The notes beneath the pieces are model-generated. The model made no database searches, was not told the DNA's origin, and saw nothing but the letters and a program-made list of their open reading frames with translations. A stretch of 64,000 nt of DNA from Nodosilinea sp. WJT8-NPBG4 (GTDB lineage: Bacteria > Cyanobacteriota > Cyanobacteriia > Phormidesmidales > Phormidesmidaceae): the NCBI GenBank assembly GCA_019359285.1, contig JAHHHQ010000028.1:124001-188000 (forward strand). The letters run 5' to 3'. The position numbers and the translations under genes are program-made. This document shows, piece after piece, positions 54,680 to 64,000 of this stretch. Position 1 is the first letter of the stretch. Every line of letters starts with the position of its first letter.

Positions 54680-55417
54680 CTACAGGGGGGCCAGGCGACC
54701 CAGCTCGGCGGGGTTGAGATGGGCGTCGGTAACCTGACCATCGCTCATCATAATAATGCGCTGGCTGTGGCGGGCCACCTCGTGGGAGTGGGTCACCATG
54801 ACGATAGTAATGCCTCGCTGGTGCAGGGCCTCAAAAATGCTCAGTACCTCCGTGGCCGACTGCGAGTCGAGCGCCCCCGTTGGCTCGTCGGCCAGCAGTA
54901 GCACCGGCTGGTTGACGATGGCGCGGGCAATGGCAACCCGCTGCTGCTGCCCGCCCGACAGCTGGGAGGGGCGTTTATCCATACGGTTGGCCAGGCCCAT
55001 GTGGGTGAGGGCCGCTGCGGCTCGGCGCTGCCGCACCGATCGCCCCAACCCGGCATACATCATCGGCAAAACCACGTTTTCTAGCGCCGTCAGGTTGGGC
55101 AGTAGCTCGTAGCGCTGAAAGATAAAGCCAATTTTGCGGTTGCGAATGCGGGTCAGCCGGGTTTTATCGACCGTTGAGACATCCGTGCCGTCGAGGAGAT
55201 AGCGGCCACGGGTGGGGCGATCGAGGCAGCCAATGATATTCATCAGCGTCGATTTGCCCGAGCCCGACTGGCCCATAATGGCGCAGTATTCGCCGGAGTG
55301 AATGGTGATGTTGATGCGATCGCAGGCCCGCACCGCCGCCTCGCCGATGCCGAATACCCGCGACACATTCTCCATGGTGATGACGGCGGCGGATGGGGGG
55401 TGGGGCGTTGGGGGCAT
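54680..55417 (-). CDS. ABC transporter ATP-binding protein (LolD/MacB type)
   Basis: A 245-aa ATPase with a complete set of motifs: [16 protein letters not shown] (Walker A), the Q-loop [38 protein letters not shown] (Walker B) and the VTHS switch His. It drives the adaptor-permease pair just downstream; all three probably form one operon. An in-frame ATG at 55375 (MENVSRVF) is an alternative start, since the first 14 residues are Pro-rich and unusual. Confidence 0.92.
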   Translation of the reverse strand: MPPTPHPPSAAVITMENVSRVFGIGEAAVRACDRINITIHSGEYCAIMGQSGSGKSTLMNIIGCLDRPTRGRYLLDGTDVSTVDKTRLTRIRNRKIGFIFQRYELLPNLTALENVVLPMMYAGLGRSVRQRRAAAALTHMGLANRMDKRPSQLSGGQQQRVAIARAIVNQPVLLLADEPTGALDSQSATEVLSIFEALHQRGITIVMVTHSHEVARHSQRIIMMSDGQVTDAHLNPAELGRLAPL

Positions 55418-55622
55418 GGGGCGATCGCGTGAACGCTACGGCTTGAGAGTTCCATATCGAGATGAAACCCACAGACCTAGGATAATTCCTTTACCCAATT
55501 CTTTTGGGGATTACTGGAAACCATTAGGGCCACCTGAGGCCAGAGCCTAGACGCAGCCGTGCAGTAAACGTTACCCTCTACCTCTCCGTCAGATTATTCC
55601 GCCAAGAACTGAGACACCGCCG

Positions 55623-55886
55623 ATGGGAATGCCCTGTAAAGTCAATAGCCTGCTCAAACTCAAACCTAACCAGGGCTACCCCGCTGTGCTCGAAGTCGGG
55701 GCTCGACACCGGGTGCAAAAAGACGGCTACCGCATTTTCCCCATCGATGTGCCGCTTAGTTTGGTCGATGAAAACTGGCTTGCCCACGGCGACATCGTTA
55801 TCGAAAAACTCACCTGGGAGCACCAAACTACTGCTTTAGAGTTTCGGATTCACCGCATCTACACCACCCCATTCGCGATTCAGTAG
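55623..55886 (+). CDS. DUF2584 family protein
   Basis: An 87-aa protein starting MGMPCKVNSLLKLKPNQGYP, with DGYRIFPIDVPLSLVDENWL in the middle and RIYTTPF at the end. I recognise this as the cyanobacterial DUF2584 family of unknown function; length and ends fit well. It stands alone between the efflux operon and a convergent membrane protein gene, with only 17 bp to the latter's stop. Confidence 0.85.
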   Translation: MGMPCKVNSLLKLKPNQGYPAVLEVGARHRVQKDGYRIFPIDVPLSLVDENWLAHGDIVIEKLTWEHQTTALEFRIHRIYTTPFAIQ

Positions 55887-55903
55887 TCAGGACTGTTTCA
55901 GCC

Positions 55904-58300
55904 CTATTCAAACTGCTGGCTGGCCGCCTGCCACGATAGCAGCTCGTATCTCCCTGCCTGATGCACCAGCAACCCGACGGGTCCACCTAGGGCCGGGTTG
56001 GTAAGTGCTACTACGGTTTGGGGCGCAAACATATCGCTGTAGAGCACTCGATTGTCGGCACCGAGGATGATAGTTTTGACGGCAGTTGGCTCTACCTGAA
56101 CCCGCCAGCTTTTAAGCTGGGTCAGCGCCGCCTCATCCCAGGTCAGCACTCGCTCTGGCTGACCGTCACCGGTCAAGTCAATGCTGTGCTGGGTGAGGCT
56201 AGCTAGGGCAACCGCAAAGTCTGTCGGCAAGGGCTGATCGCCAAAGATGGTGGGGGCTGTGGCGGCGACCGCCCCCGGTTCTGCAGGCTGGCCCTGGTCA
56301 GCATCGAGCCACATCAGCGCCCCTTGGGAAAAGACCAGCGGCGGCAGGGCAGAGGTATTGGTCGCCGGGCCAGTGGCCAGTAGCGTCACCGTGCCATTGG
56401 CCAAGCTGAGCCCGCGCACGGTCAGGGGTGCCGAAACGCCGGTGGTAGGGCTCACCCAGCGCAGCAGTTGAGGCGATGCCTGGGCCGCCGGCTGCACCAC
56501 CGGCCAGACCGCCGCCGGAGCTGCCCCAGCAGGAACTGACCCAGTCCCCCGCTGCCAGGTTTGACTCTGGTTCACGGCCTGCACATCAATGGCATACCAC
56601 TGACCCAGGGCGGCATCGAGAGACTGACCAGGGGCAGCATAGCCAGACTGGGGTGCAGGGATGGGTCGGGCTTGGCCAATAAGGGCGGTGACAGGCGGCA
56701 GGGCAATATTTCCCACCGCCTGGGCATTAGGGGACTGGGCAGGGGCGATCGCAGCTGTTGCACCCGCCTTAGCGCTGGCAACCGATTGTGCCTGGGTGGT
56801 TGTCAAAGTAGCCAAAACCTTGGCCAACCGCTGGCGGGTAGCAGCGGGCACCGGCTGGCGGTTGAGCCAGTCTGGGGTAGCCCCATCTCGATTGCTGGGC
56901 TGGTTCTGCTGGGCCTTGAGGGCCAAACCGCCCCACACATACACAGCCGGTGGCGGGTCGGGCAGGGCAGCAGCGGCACTAATGCGGTTCCACAGGCGAC
57001 CTCGGTCAACGCCGAGGCGATTCAGCAGGGTGGGCAGTAGCTCAGGGCTGGCCTCGAGCCGAGTCAGGGCCGGCTCCCACCGGCCGTCGATTAGCAGGGC
57101 GAGAATGTGCTGGGTGGGCGTTGACCAATCTTGCTCAGCCTGCTGGCGGGTGATCGCTCGATGGCGCTCCATCAGCCGCAGCTGGGCCTCCGCTGCCGGG
57201 TTCCAGCCTTGGGCTAGACCTGTTTTGAGGCTGGCCAGCTGAGATTGGGCGGGGTGCCACAGTCCGCTTCGGGCCAGGCGCAGAGCCTGCTGGTAGTCGC
57301 CTGCCTTGGCACCGGCATCTACCGGCACCCGTACCCACGATACTGACTGCAAGCGCGGTCCGGGCATCACCTGCAACCCGCGCAGGGCTGGCTCCAGCCC
57401 CACGGTTTCGTCAATGACTAGATCGCTGGGGCCGTCACCATCGAGGTCGGCCCACTGGGGCGGGCGGTTGGCCGGGCTGCTCCAGGGGGTGAGCAGCTCT
57501 AGCCGCTGGGCCTGGGGGTCGACGTACAGCAGCTGGCCATAGCGCAGGGTGAGGCCTTGCTGCTGCCAGCTACCCTCTAAGGTGAGCCACAGCCCGTCGG
57601 TGGCAACGGGTGGGGCCGGCAGCGGCACCACCTGAGTAAAGTCAAAATTTGCCGGAACGGCCGCAGGCGATTGGGGACTGCTGAGCCAGGGCGCTAGCAC
57701 GGTGTCTTTAGGCAAGGCCGCAATGGGCAAAGTGGCGATCGCCCTCGGCTCTTCCCCACTGCCCTCGCTGGCAAAGAGATGAAGGGAGGCGATCGCCCCC
57801 GCCTCTAGCACCGGCACAATCAGCACCTCCCGCCCCTTAGCCCCAGGCATATCTAACCGCAGCGGTTCTCCCACCTGCTGCTGGTTCGCCTCCGACTGAT
57901 GGCGCAGCTCTTCTAGGCTGATAGCGGGGGGCAGGGCCTCCGGCTGCGATCGCGTCAAGCGAGCTAGGGCCTGGGGCAACGCCGCTGGGTCAAGCATCAG
58001 CCGCAGCCCCAGGCGAAAACTCAGTCCCAGCAGCAACAGTCCGCCGCTGAGCCCAACACCGACCAGCACCAGCACCAGTGGCCTGTGCCAGAACCGATGG
58101 GCGCGAGCACCTACCCAAATCTGCACGGCACCCGGAGCGCTGGCGGTTGAAACTTTAGGCCGACGAGCTAAACGAAAGGGCATAGGAACTGCGCCAATTT
58201 CCTCTGCAACTCTATCGCAGGATACCAAGGGCAGATCCTCCGATGAGGCCTTTTGCCGGCGGTTGACGAAGCTCAGGCCCCGTTCGCGGCTAGCCAGCAC
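55904..58300 (-). CDS. Large membrane-anchored protein, unknown function, with FG-GAP-like segments
   Basis: A 798-aa protein. The cytoplasmic N-terminus (about 70 residues) is followed by one membrane helix (about residues 72-98, VLVLVGVGLSGGLLLLG) and a large external part that is Ala/Pro/Gln-rich. Two segments, ADLDGDGPSDLVIDE (about 291) and DLTGDGQPERVLTWDE (about 717), resemble Ca-binding loops of FG-GAP/VCBS repeats. A helical Trp/Leu-rich middle (about 345-470) may hold repeats. It looks like a surface or lumen-exposed binding or scaffold protein; no enzyme motif is seen. Similar proteins are, from memory, restricted to cyanobacteria. Confidence 0.7.
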   Translation of the reverse strand: MLASRERGLSFVNRRQKASSEDLPLVSCDRVAEEIGAVPMPFRLARRPKVSTASAPGAVQIWVGARAHRFWHRPLVLVLVGVGLSGGLLLLGLSFRLGLRLMLDPAALPQALARLTRSQPEALPPAISLEELRHQSEANQQQVGEPLRLDMPGAKGREVLIVPVLEAGAIASLHLFASEGSGEEPRAIATLPIAALPKDTVLAPWLSSPQSPAAVPANFDFTQVVPLPAPPVATDGLWLTLEGSWQQQGLTLRYGQLLYVDPQAQRLELLTPWSSPANRPPQWADLDGDGPSDLVIDETVGLEPALRGLQVMPGPRLQSVSWVRVPVDAGAKAGDYQQALRLARSGLWHPAQSQLASLKTGLAQGWNPAAEAQLRLMERHRAITRQQAEQDWSTPTQHILALLIDGRWEPALTRLEASPELLPTLLNRLGVDRGRLWNRISAAAALPDPPPAVYVWGGLALKAQQNQPSNRDGATPDWLNRQPVPAATRQRLAKVLATLTTTQAQSVASAKAGATAAIAPAQSPNAQAVGNIALPPVTALIGQARPIPAPQSGYAAPGQSLDAALGQWYAIDVQAVNQSQTWQRGTGSVPAGAAPAAVWPVVQPAAQASPQLLRWVSPTTGVSAPLTVRGLSLANGTVTLLATGPATNTSALPPLVFSQGALMWLDADQGQPAEPGAVAATAPTIFGDQPLPTDFAVALASLTQHSIDLTGDGQPERVLTWDEAALTQLKSWRVQVEPTAVKTIILGADNRVLYSDMFAPQTVVALTNPALGGPVGLLVHQAGRYELLSWQAASQQFE

Positions 58301-58496
58301 CCCTAAAGCCGAAATTCTCTAGTCAAAGAGACGGTGGGTAACACTTTATAACGGGAAGAATTGTGTAACGTTCTTTGCTCAGGCCAGGAGCATTGTTAGC
58401 CAGCGGGGAGATCCTTTGTCAGGACAGAACATCAGAACGGACTATTGCTGATACCGCTGCCGCCGCCCAACCACATCCACAGCAAACAGGGAAAAC

Positions 58497-60011
58497 GTGA
58501 TGATGTTTCTATTCAAGAGATTGGCCTCTAGCAAAATTCGCACGCGGATTTTTGTAGGTTATCTCTTCGGGGCGCTCACGCTAACCGCCGTCGGCACCGT
58601 GACCTACTCCGCCATTGGGCAAATTCGCGCCAGGCTAGTTTCTGTCAGTGCATCGCAACAACAACTTTCCCGCGCCCAGCAGATCATGTGGTTAGACGAA
58701 GTGCTCACGCAATCGATGCGCAACTACGTGTTGACCCAAGACAGCAGCTGGCAAGAACGCTACGATTTTTACTTTGATCCACTAGAAAATCTGATTATTG
58801 CGGCCCAGGCCAATGCCGCTGATCCTGAAATTCAGGCGCTTTTTGATCAGCAAAAGGTGCTTAACGACAAACTAGCTGCCTTGGAGACAGATGCCCTCAA
58901 CCTGCTGCAAGCGGGGCAACCAGAACAGGCCCTGGCTTTAATGGATGGGGCCGAGTACCAACAGACAAAAGCGGCTTATACCGAAACCGTCGAAAGTTTT
59001 TTGAACGATTCTCAAAACGGGCTCGTCGCCCTTGAAAACGATCTCAACAATACCCTTGATCTTTCCTCCCAGCTGGCGCTGGGTATCCTGTGGGGCAGCA
59101 TTTTAATTGGCCTTGGGGTAATTGCCTTGGCCTACTATCTGGCGGGCCGCATTACGCAGCCGATTCTCGCTACGGCGGCGATCGTGCAGCGTATTGCCGC
59201 CGGCGACTTGCATGTTGAAATCCCAGCCGGTAGGGATGACGAAATTGGCCACATGCTGGAGGCCTTGAGGATGATGACAACGCGTCTGTCCTCCATCATT
59301 CAAGATGAACAGGTGGCGGCCAAACAGATGCTGGAGATTTCTGCCCATCTCAACGATGCCGCCCAGGGGCTTTCCTTCGGCAATTCTAAGCAAGCGGCTG
59401 GGGTAGCGCAAACGACGGTGTCGATTGAGCAAATGAATGTTGTGATTGACAGCAATGCTCAAAAAGCCAAGCGCACCTACCAATCGGCAATTCAGTCGGC
59501 AACGATGGTGGATGAAGGCAGACAGGCCGTCACCGAAACGATGCAGGTGATGCGAGAAATTCTTGCCAAAATCAACGTCATCGAAGACATTGCCGAACAG
59601 ACCAACATGCTGGCCCTAAACGCCACTATGGAAGCCGCCCGGGCCGGCGAACATGGCCGAGGGTTTGCCGTAGTCGCCAAGGAAGTGCGCAAGCTGGCTG
59701 AACACAGTCGCACTGCCGCTGAGGAAATTACGGCCTTAGCCGATCGCAGCATGGTAGTGAGCAAACGCACCGGCGATCTCTTTAAGCAAATTGTCCCCAG
59801 CATTCAGCAGACCTCGGGGCTGATGGCCGACATCACCCGAGCCAGCCTGGAGCAACATAACGGCATTGCCCAGATCAACAGCGCCATGGTGCAGCTGGAC
59901 GAAGTCACCCAGCACAACGCGGTGGCGGCAGAGCAACTGGCCACCTCTAGCCACGCTATGGCGTCCCACGCGGTCCAGCTTCAGCGGGCGATGGCTTACT
60001 TTAAGCTCTAG
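58497..60011 (+). CDS. Methyl-accepting chemotaxis protein
   Basis: A 504-aa receptor. The first membrane helix is near residues 17-38 and the second near 190-212, with a helical periplasmic ligand domain between them. A HAMP domain follows ([20 protein letters not shown]), then the signalling coiled coil with the conserved hairpin [20 protein letters not shown]. This protein should control a CheA-type or pili-linked (Pil) chemotaxis system through twitching motility, as cyanobacteria lack flagella. No kinase or CheW gene is nearby. The Met-Met-Met start leaves the exact start codon open by one or two codons. Confidence 0.93.
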   Translation: MMMFLFKRLASSKIRTRIFVGYLFGALTLTAVGTVTYSAIGQIRARLVSVSASQQQLSRAQQIMWLDEVLTQSMRNYVLTQDSSWQERYDFYFDPLENLIIAAQANAADPEIQALFDQQKVLNDKLAALETDALNLLQAGQPEQALALMDGAEYQQTKAAYTETVESFLNDSQNGLVALENDLNNTLDLSSQLALGILWGSILIGLGVIALAYYLAGRITQPILATAAIVQRIAAGDLHVEIPAGRDDEIGHMLEALRMMTTRLSSIIQDEQVAAKQMLEISAHLNDAAQGLSFGNSKQAAGVAQTTVSIEQMNVVIDSNAQKAKRTYQSAIQSATMVDEGRQAVTETMQVMREILAKINVIEDIAEQTNMLALNATMEAARAGEHGRGFAVVAKEVRKLAEHSRTAAEEITALADRSMVVSKRTGDLFKQIVPSIQQTSGLMADITRASLEQHNGIAQINSAMVQLDEVTQHNAVAAEQLATSSHAMASHAVQLQRAMAYFKL

Positions 60012-60049
60012 CGGTGAAGTCGTTAAGGGGACGAGACCGTTTATCGGAA

Positions 60050-60116
60050 GGGTATAGGGTTTCGGGTGTAAGGCTCAAGGAGCTACCTCAAACCTTGTAC
60101 CCAAAACCCTATACCC
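60050..60116. repeat. 24-bp imperfect inverted repeat
   Basis: GGGTATAGGGTTTCGGGTGT and its continuation at 60050-60073 pair with 60093-60116 at 21 of 24 positions, around a 19-base spacer. It lies between the chemotaxis gene and ilvA and may act as a terminator or be a REP-like element. Confidence 0.5.
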
Positions 60117-60188
60117 CAAAATTGTTGATGATTACTAAACACACCACCCCTCTAAAATGAGGGTTTATCCTTTCGCCTTTCCCCTGCA

Positions 60189-61700
60189 ATGCCTACCGAC
60201 TACCTCGAACGCATTCTCACCGCCCGGGTTTACGACGTAGCGCAGGAAACGCCTCTGGATGTCGCCCCGAGCCTGTCGGCGCGGCTGCACAACCGGCTGC
60301 TGCTGAAGCGAGAGGATATGCAGTCGGTGTTTTCGTTCAAGCTGCGGGGGGCCTACAACAAAATGGCCCACCTGTCGCCTGAGCAGCTGGCGGCGGGGGT
60401 GATTGCCTCATCGGCGGGCAACCATGCCCAGGGGGTGGCGCTGGGGGCCAAACATCTGGGCACCCGCGCCATCATTGTGATGCCCACCACAACGCCAATG
60501 ATGAAGGTGAACGCGGTAAAGGCGCGCGGCGGCGAGGTGGTGCTCTATGGCGAAACCTACGACGATGCCTATGCCCACGCCCGTCAGCTCTCAGACGAAA
60601 AGGGCCTGACCTTTGTGCATCCCTTCGACGACCCGGATGTGATTGCGGGCCAGGGCACCATCGGTATGGAGATTTTGCGGCAGCATCCCCAACCCATTCA
60701 CGCCATGTTTGTGGCGATCGGCGGCGGCGGGTTGATCTCGGGCATTGCCGCCTACGTGAAGCGGCTGCGACCGGAGATTAAGATCATCGGTGTGGAGCCG
60801 ATTGAGGCCGATGCTATGTCGCGATCGCTGAAAGCTGGCGAGCGGGTGCGGCTGAGCACCGTGGGCCTGTTTGCCGATGGCGTAGCGGTGCGTGAGGTGG
60901 GGGAAGAAACCTTTCGCCTCTGTCAGCAGTATGTAGACGACATTATTTTGGTGGGCACCGACGACATCTGCGCGGCGATTAAAGACGTGTTTGAGGATAC
61001 GCGATCGATTTTGGAGCCGGCGGGGGCGCTGGCGATCGCCGGGGCCAAAGCCTACGTTGAGCGCGAGGGCATCACCGACCAAACCCTGGTAGCTGTGGCC
61101 TGCGGAGCCAACATGAACTTCGATCGCCTGCGGTTTGTCGCCGAACGGGCCGAGATCGGCGAGCACCGCGAGGCGATCTTTGCCGTCACCATCCCCGAAA
61201 CGCCGGGCAGTCTCAAGGCGTTTTGCGAATGCCTGGGCACCCGCAACCTGACGGAGTTTAACTACCGCATCGCCGACAACCACGAGGCCCACATTTTTGT
61301 TGGGCTAGAAGTCCAAGGTCGGGCTGATGCCGCTACTATGGCCCAGGTGTTTGAATCTAAAGGGTTAAAGACGCTGGATCTCACCGACGATGAACTCTCA
61401 AAAATGCACCTGCGCCACATGGTGGGCGGCAAATCGCCCCTAGCCCACGACGAGCTGCTCTACCGCTTTGAGTTCCCCGAGCGCCCCGGCGCGCTGATGA
61501 AATTTGTCAGCGCCATGAGCCCCGACTGGAACATCAGCCTGTTCCACTACCGCAACAACGGCTCCGACTACGGACGCATCGTCACCGGCATTCAGGTGCC
61601 GCCCCAGGAAATGCCCCAGTGGCAGAGCTTTCTCGACACCCTCGGCTATCAGTACTGGGATGAGAACCAAAACCCCGCCTACAAGCTGTTTTTAGGCTAA
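60189..61700 (+). CDS. ilvA: Threonine ammonia-lyase (threonine dehydratase), biosynthetic
   Basis: A 503-aa PLP enzyme converting threonine to 2-oxobutanoate for isoleucine synthesis. The PLP lysine lies in [13 protein letters not shown] (about residue 52). [15 protein letters not shown] and [20 protein letters not shown] form the phosphate loop and Gly-rich site. After about residue 325 two ACT-like regulatory domains follow ([20 protein letters not shown] and [20 protein letters not shown]), expected to bind isoleucine or valine. Length and order match the long, regulated form. It converges with moaA, overlapping by 4 bp. Confidence 0.95.
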   Translation: MPTDYLERILTARVYDVAQETPLDVAPSLSARLHNRLLLKREDMQSVFSFKLRGAYNKMAHLSPEQLAAGVIASSAGNHAQGVALGAKHLGTRAIIVMPTTTPMMKVNAVKARGGEVVLYGETYDDAYAHARQLSDEKGLTFVHPFDDPDVIAGQGTIGMEILRQHPQPIHAMFVAIGGGGLISGIAAYVKRLRPEIKIIGVEPIEADAMSRSLKAGERVRLSTVGLFADGVAVREVGEETFRLCQQYVDDIILVGTDDICAAIKDVFEDTRSILEPAGALAIAGAKAYVEREGITDQTLVAVACGANMNFDRLRFVAERAEIGEHREAIFAVTIPETPGSLKAFCECLGTRNLTEFNYRIADNHEAHIFVGLEVQGRADAATMAQVFESKGLKTLDLTDDELSKMHLRHMVGGKSPLAHDELLYRFEFPERPGALMKFVSAMSPDWNISLFHYRNNGSDYGRIVTGIQVPPQEMPQWQSFLDTLGYQYWDENQNPAYKLFLG

Positions 61701-62707
61701 CCCCCGATCTGCGACATCGTACGACCGTAAGCTCCGGTGGTGCCCGACTGACGCATTTTGTAGTTGATCTCAGGTTTGTCGGCTAGCAGTGCGGCCACCT
61801 GTTGCTTCAGGTCAGCGGTGGAAACGCCCTGGCGCAGGGAGGTTTTGAGGTCGAGTTGCCCGGTTTCGTTGAGCAGGCAGGGGCGCAGCCAGCCGTCAGC
61901 CGACAGGCGCATGCGGTTGCAGCGATCGCAAAAGCACTCCGACATCTGGCTAATGAACCCCACGGTACCCCTAGCACCCGGAATCTGAAACACGTCCGCC
62001 GGACCGTGGCCGAGCACATCGCCTGCGGTCAGGCCCCAACGCTGCCGAATGCGATCGCGCAGCGTCTCCGAATCAACCCAGCCCTTGGCCTCAAACAGGC
62101 TGTCGTTGCCAATGGGCATAAACTCAATAAACCGCACGTGCCACTCGCGATCGAGGGTTAGGGCCGCCAGATCCAACACTTCGTGGTCGTTGACGCCAGG
62201 AATGACGACTACATTGAGCTTGAGCGGCGAGAATCCGACCCGGTGAGCGGTCTGAATGCCATCCCAAACCTGGGGCCAGCGGGATTTTCCGCGCCCCCCT
62301 ACGATTTGATCAAAAATGACGGGGTCTAACGAATCGAGGCTAATGTTGACGCGCCGCAGTCCTGCATCCCAAAGATCCTGGGCTAAGCCACTGAGGAGAA
62401 AGGCATTGGTGGTTAGGGATAAGTCCTTTGTCCCCGGTAATTCCGCTATATCGCGCACGATGTCTACAATGCCAGGCCGCACCAGCGGCTCGCCCCCAGT
62501 GAGCCGAAAGTTCGAGAACCCCAGAGGCATGAATACTTCCTCCAAGAGCTGCCGCAGTTCGGCGCGGGTCAGCCATTCCTGCTGGGGTAGATACTGCAAG
62601 TCGGCCCCCTCCGGCATGCAGTACTGGCACTGAAAGTTGCAGCGATCTACAAGGCTAATGCGCAGGTAGTCAATGGTGGGCATAGGGGGTGGAACCACAG
62701 GGTGCAT
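61697..62707 (-). CDS. moaA: GTP 3',8-cyclase (molybdenum cofactor synthesis)
   Basis: A radical SAM enzyme of 336 aa that starts molybdenum cofactor synthesis from GTP. The SAM cluster is CNFQCQYC (Cys-x3-Cys-x2-Cys), [13 protein letters not shown] follows, and the second [4Fe-4S] cluster ligands are [20 protein letters not shown]. The C-terminal double Gly (SQIGG) needed for activity is present. A longer frame to 62797 overlaps the divergent gene; the ATG at 62707 ([16 protein letters not shown]) or 62683 (MPTIDYLR) is more credible. Confidence 0.95.
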   Translation of the reverse strand: MHPVVPPPMPTIDYLRISLVDRCNFQCQYCMPEGADLQYLPQQEWLTRAELRQLLEEVFMPLGFSNFRLTGGEPLVRPGIVDIVRDIAELPGTKDLSLTTNAFLLSGLAQDLWDAGLRRVNISLDSLDPVIFDQIVGGRGKSRWPQVWDGIQTAHRVGFSPLKLNVVVIPGVNDHEVLDLAALTLDREWHVRFIEFMPIGNDSLFEAKGWVDSETLRDRIRQRWGLTAGDVLGHGPADVFQIPGARGTVGFISQMSECFCDRCNRMRLSADGWLRPCLLNETGQLDLKTSLRQGVSTADLKQQVAALLADKPEINYKMRQSGTTGAYGRTMSQIGG

Positions 62708-62788
62708 GCTTTCGATTATGGCACCCTCACCAAAACCAGTGGGTTGGTGGCCTAAACTGGCGGCATCTGCTGATTGGGGAAATGGTCC

Positions 62789-63142
62789 ATGCGGCAAGCG
62801 TTTTTCAGAGGCATGTTGGTGGGTGCAGCTGCCGGTGCCTTGGCCTGCATGGGCCTAGTGCAAGCATTGGAGCAGCCAGCGGCTGTCGTGCTGTCAGGGC
62901 GACTTGCCGTCGATAGCGCCAGCCACCCCGACAGTCGGATGAGCAATCGACTTTATCTGGTAGAACCCGAGCTGGAACCGGTTTACCTAAGGTCGAAGGC
63001 TACTAATACAGAAGCTCTCTACGGGCTACTCGACAAATCTATTCAGTTGCGAGGGGAATTGAGACGGCTGACCCTCACCACAGGCGAATCGATTTTGGAG
63101 ATAGAGGTCAAGGAGGTGTTAAACCCCAATCCGCCTGAGTAA
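62789..63142 (+). CDS. Small membrane-anchored or exported protein, unknown function
   Basis: A 117-aa protein. The N-terminus [20 protein letters not shown] is a signal-anchor or lipoprotein-like segment (Cys in LACMG, not a strict lipobox). A soluble part of about 90 residues follows, with [21 protein letters not shown] and [15 protein letters not shown]. No family recognised. A TTG five codons upstream is in frame, but the ATG at 62789 has GGGGAA ahead of it. The coding end overlaps the left arm of an inverted repeat (63124-63172). Divergent from moaA. Confidence 0.6.
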   Translation: MRQAFFRGMLVGAAAGALACMGLVQALEQPAAVVLSGRLAVDSASHPDSRMSNRLYLVEPELEPVYLRSKATNTEALYGLLDKSIQLRGELRRLTLTTGESILEIEVKEVLNPNPPE

Positions 63143-63172
63143 ACCCAATTTCGAGCTACTCAGGCGGATTGG
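63124..63172. repeat. Perfect 17-bp inverted repeat across the gene end
   Basis: CCCAATCCGCCTGAGTA at 63124-63140 is the exact complement of 63156-63172, with a 15-base spacer. The left arm encodes the last residues (NPPE) and the first base of the stop codon. No T tract follows on the plus strand. Confidence 0.6.
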
Positions 63173-63248
63173 GACAGAGCAACGTGGCAATTGAGCGATA
63201 GCTGCTTAGGTTGGCAATAATAGGCAATTAAGCATTGTCTCTTCAGCT

Positions 63249-64000
63249 TTAGAGGGTCAAGTCCAGCGTGGCGGATACAACGCCGGGTTCCGCTGTGGGT
63301 TTGAGCTGAAACCCGACCCGCTTGCACAGGCGCTGCATGCCGTGGTTCTCAGTCAAGATTTCCCCCGTCAGGCGCTCTAGCCCTTCGGTGCGGGCTACCT
63401 CGATCAGGCGGCTCAGCAGCTCGGTGCCAAAGCCTTGGCTCTGGTAGGAGTCGGCCACCAGCATGGCAAACTCGGCCTCGGGCAGTCCATACTTTCGGGC
63501 GAGCCGACAGACGCCGATGATTTTGGGGTCGGGGGCACTCACTTCAGCCACCAGGGCGATCTCGCGATCGTAGTCGTTAAAGCAGATGCGGGTGAGGCGA
63601 TCGTGGGCGACGCGGGTGCTGTGCTTGATGGGGTGGAAGTAGCGCAGGTAAACGCTGTGCTCAGACACCATGTCGTGGAAATCGGTAATCAGCGGCTCGT
63701 CTTCGGGGCGAATGGGACGAATGGTGACGCCGTCGCCCTCAGACCAGACATATTGGGTGGGGTAGGGGCGGATGGCTAGACGGGCAGGCGGTGAGTCAGG
63801 AGCACGCAATATCACCCGAGCATCTAAGGCCAGAAGTCTTTCGGACGAGGCGAGTAGAGGGTTGATGTCGATCGAGGCAATATCGGGCTGCTCTGCCACC
63901 AACTGACTAAAGCGTACCAAAAGCTGCTCTAAAGCATCCATATCCACAGCCTCTCGCCCTCGCACTCCCTGAAGGGCTTTGTAGATTAGGGTTTGCTCCA
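63249..64000 (-). CDS. C-terminal part of acyl-CoA synthetase/GNAT fusion, cut by window edge
   Basis: The frame is open to the right edge, so the start is missing; the ATG at 63965 is internal. Residues just inside the edge (EQTLIYKALQGVRGR) and SIDINPLLASSERLLALDAR are the ATP-grasp end of an ADP-forming acyl-CoA synthetase. A linker follows, then a GNAT domain (VTIRPIRPEDEPLITDFHDM, RYFHPIKHSTR, SYQSQGFGTELLSRLIEVAR, with the Q-x-x-G-x-G/A acetyl-CoA loop as QGFGTE). This is the Pat/YfiQ-type architecture, which acetylates acetyl-CoA synthetase and other lysines. The synthetase domain itself is outside the window. Confidence 0.88.
   Translation of the reverse strand, partial: EQTLIYKALQGVRGREAVDMDALEQLLVRFSQLVAEQPDIASIDINPLLASSERLLALDARVILRAPDSPPARLAIRPYPTQYVWSEGDGVTIRPIRPEDEPLITDFHDMVSEHSVYLRYFHPIKHSTRVAHDRLTRICFNDYDREIALVAEVSAPDPKIIGVCRLARKYGLPEAEFAMLVADSYQSQGFGTELLSRLIEVARTEGLERLTGEILTENHGMQRLCKRVGFQLKPTAEPGVVSATLDLTL

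Noticed and set aside
56661..57242. A 193-codon plus-strand frame over the large membrane-anchored protein gene
   Set aside because: The minus-strand frame is uninterrupted for 798 codons with signs of a real protein; this one is Arg/Trp/Gly-rich noise.
60591..61292. A 233-codon open frame on the minus strand inside ilvA
   Set aside because: It lies wholly antisense to a clear, complete ilvA and reads as a low-complexity His/Gln/Arg product without a domain; it is a by-product of GC-rich codon use.
62708..62797. A 30-residue N-terminal extension of MoaA
   Set aside because: It overlaps the divergent gene starting at 62789 and lies outside the family's usual N-terminus.
1..64000. CRISPR arrays, tRNA or rRNA genes
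   Set aside because: I looked for regularly spaced repeats and for tRNA-like arms in the gaps and found none I could support; a covariance-model scan would be decisive.

Overview
The window is cyanobacterial chromosome, probably from a filamentous Leptolyngbya/Nodosilinea-like organism. The evidence is the frequent HIP1 octamer GCGATCGC, a cyanobacterial-type exosortase with an HpsJ-like partner, PTPA-type C-terminal sorting signals, a DUF2584 protein and several small proteins of cyanobacterial type. No rRNA, tRNA, CRISPR array or intact insertion sequence was recognised. All identifications come from reading motifs and translations by eye; no database search was run.

Positions 1-24.7 kb hold a cell-surface polysaccharide region, mostly on the minus strand. 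Reading from 15.2 kb down to 2.3 kb, one long gene train encodes a Wzx-type flippase, a polysaccharide pyruvyl transferase, a MurB-like flavoenzyme, three family-2 glycosyltransferases, four family-4 glycosyltransferases and a Wzy-like polymerase. It is followed by an HpsJ-like protein, an exosortase and the frameshifted 5' end of a likely exported, sorted protein that runs off the left edge. Positions 15.2-17.0 kb are a graveyard: a decayed IS1-family element interrupted by a 141-bp MITE, plus a broken cyanobacterial gene. Two tandem paralogous membrane proteins of unknown function follow on the plus strand (17.0-18.8 kb). Then, on the minus strand, come a priming sugar-phosphate transferase, a GT-C-like membrane protein, GDP-mannose 4,6-dehydratase, a Cys-rich small protein and a WecG/TagA glycosyltransferase. 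From about 10.74 to 21.56 kb there is no HIP1 octamer and the DNA looks AT-rich, which suggests acquired DNA.

Positions 25.3-31.2 kb hold the export machinery on the plus strand (Wza-like outer-membrane protein and a Wzz/BY-kinase-like protein whose Walker A motif is degenerate), followed by two PTPA-CTERM exported proteins in convergent orientation. These are plausible substrates of the exosortase at the left end. Positions 31.5-36.3 kb hold a ClC-CBS-Usp chloride transporter with Gln in place of the gating Glu, a 73-aa conserved-looking protein and a TolC-family protein.

Positions 37.1-52.0 kb form one tightly spaced plus-strand operon of ten genes and are the most unusual part of the window. 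It encodes a glycosidase-glycosyltransferase fusion membrane protein, two MsbA-like ABC exporter half-transporters, a ChbG/YdjC-type deacetylase, three tandem paralogous GT-B-like proteins, two GT2 enzymes sharing an unusual C-terminal domain, and a GMC oxidoreductase. It looks like a self-contained pathway that builds, trims, oxidises and exports a glycoconjugate through ABC exporters rather than Wzx/Wzy.

Positions 52-64 kb are mostly housekeeping genes: a MacAB-type ABC efflux set (ATPase, adaptor, permease), DUF2584, a large membrane-anchored protein of unknown function, a methyl-accepting chemotaxis protein, threonine ammonia-lyase, MoaA, a small membrane-anchored protein and the C-terminal part of an acyl-CoA synthetase/GNAT fusion cut by the right edge.
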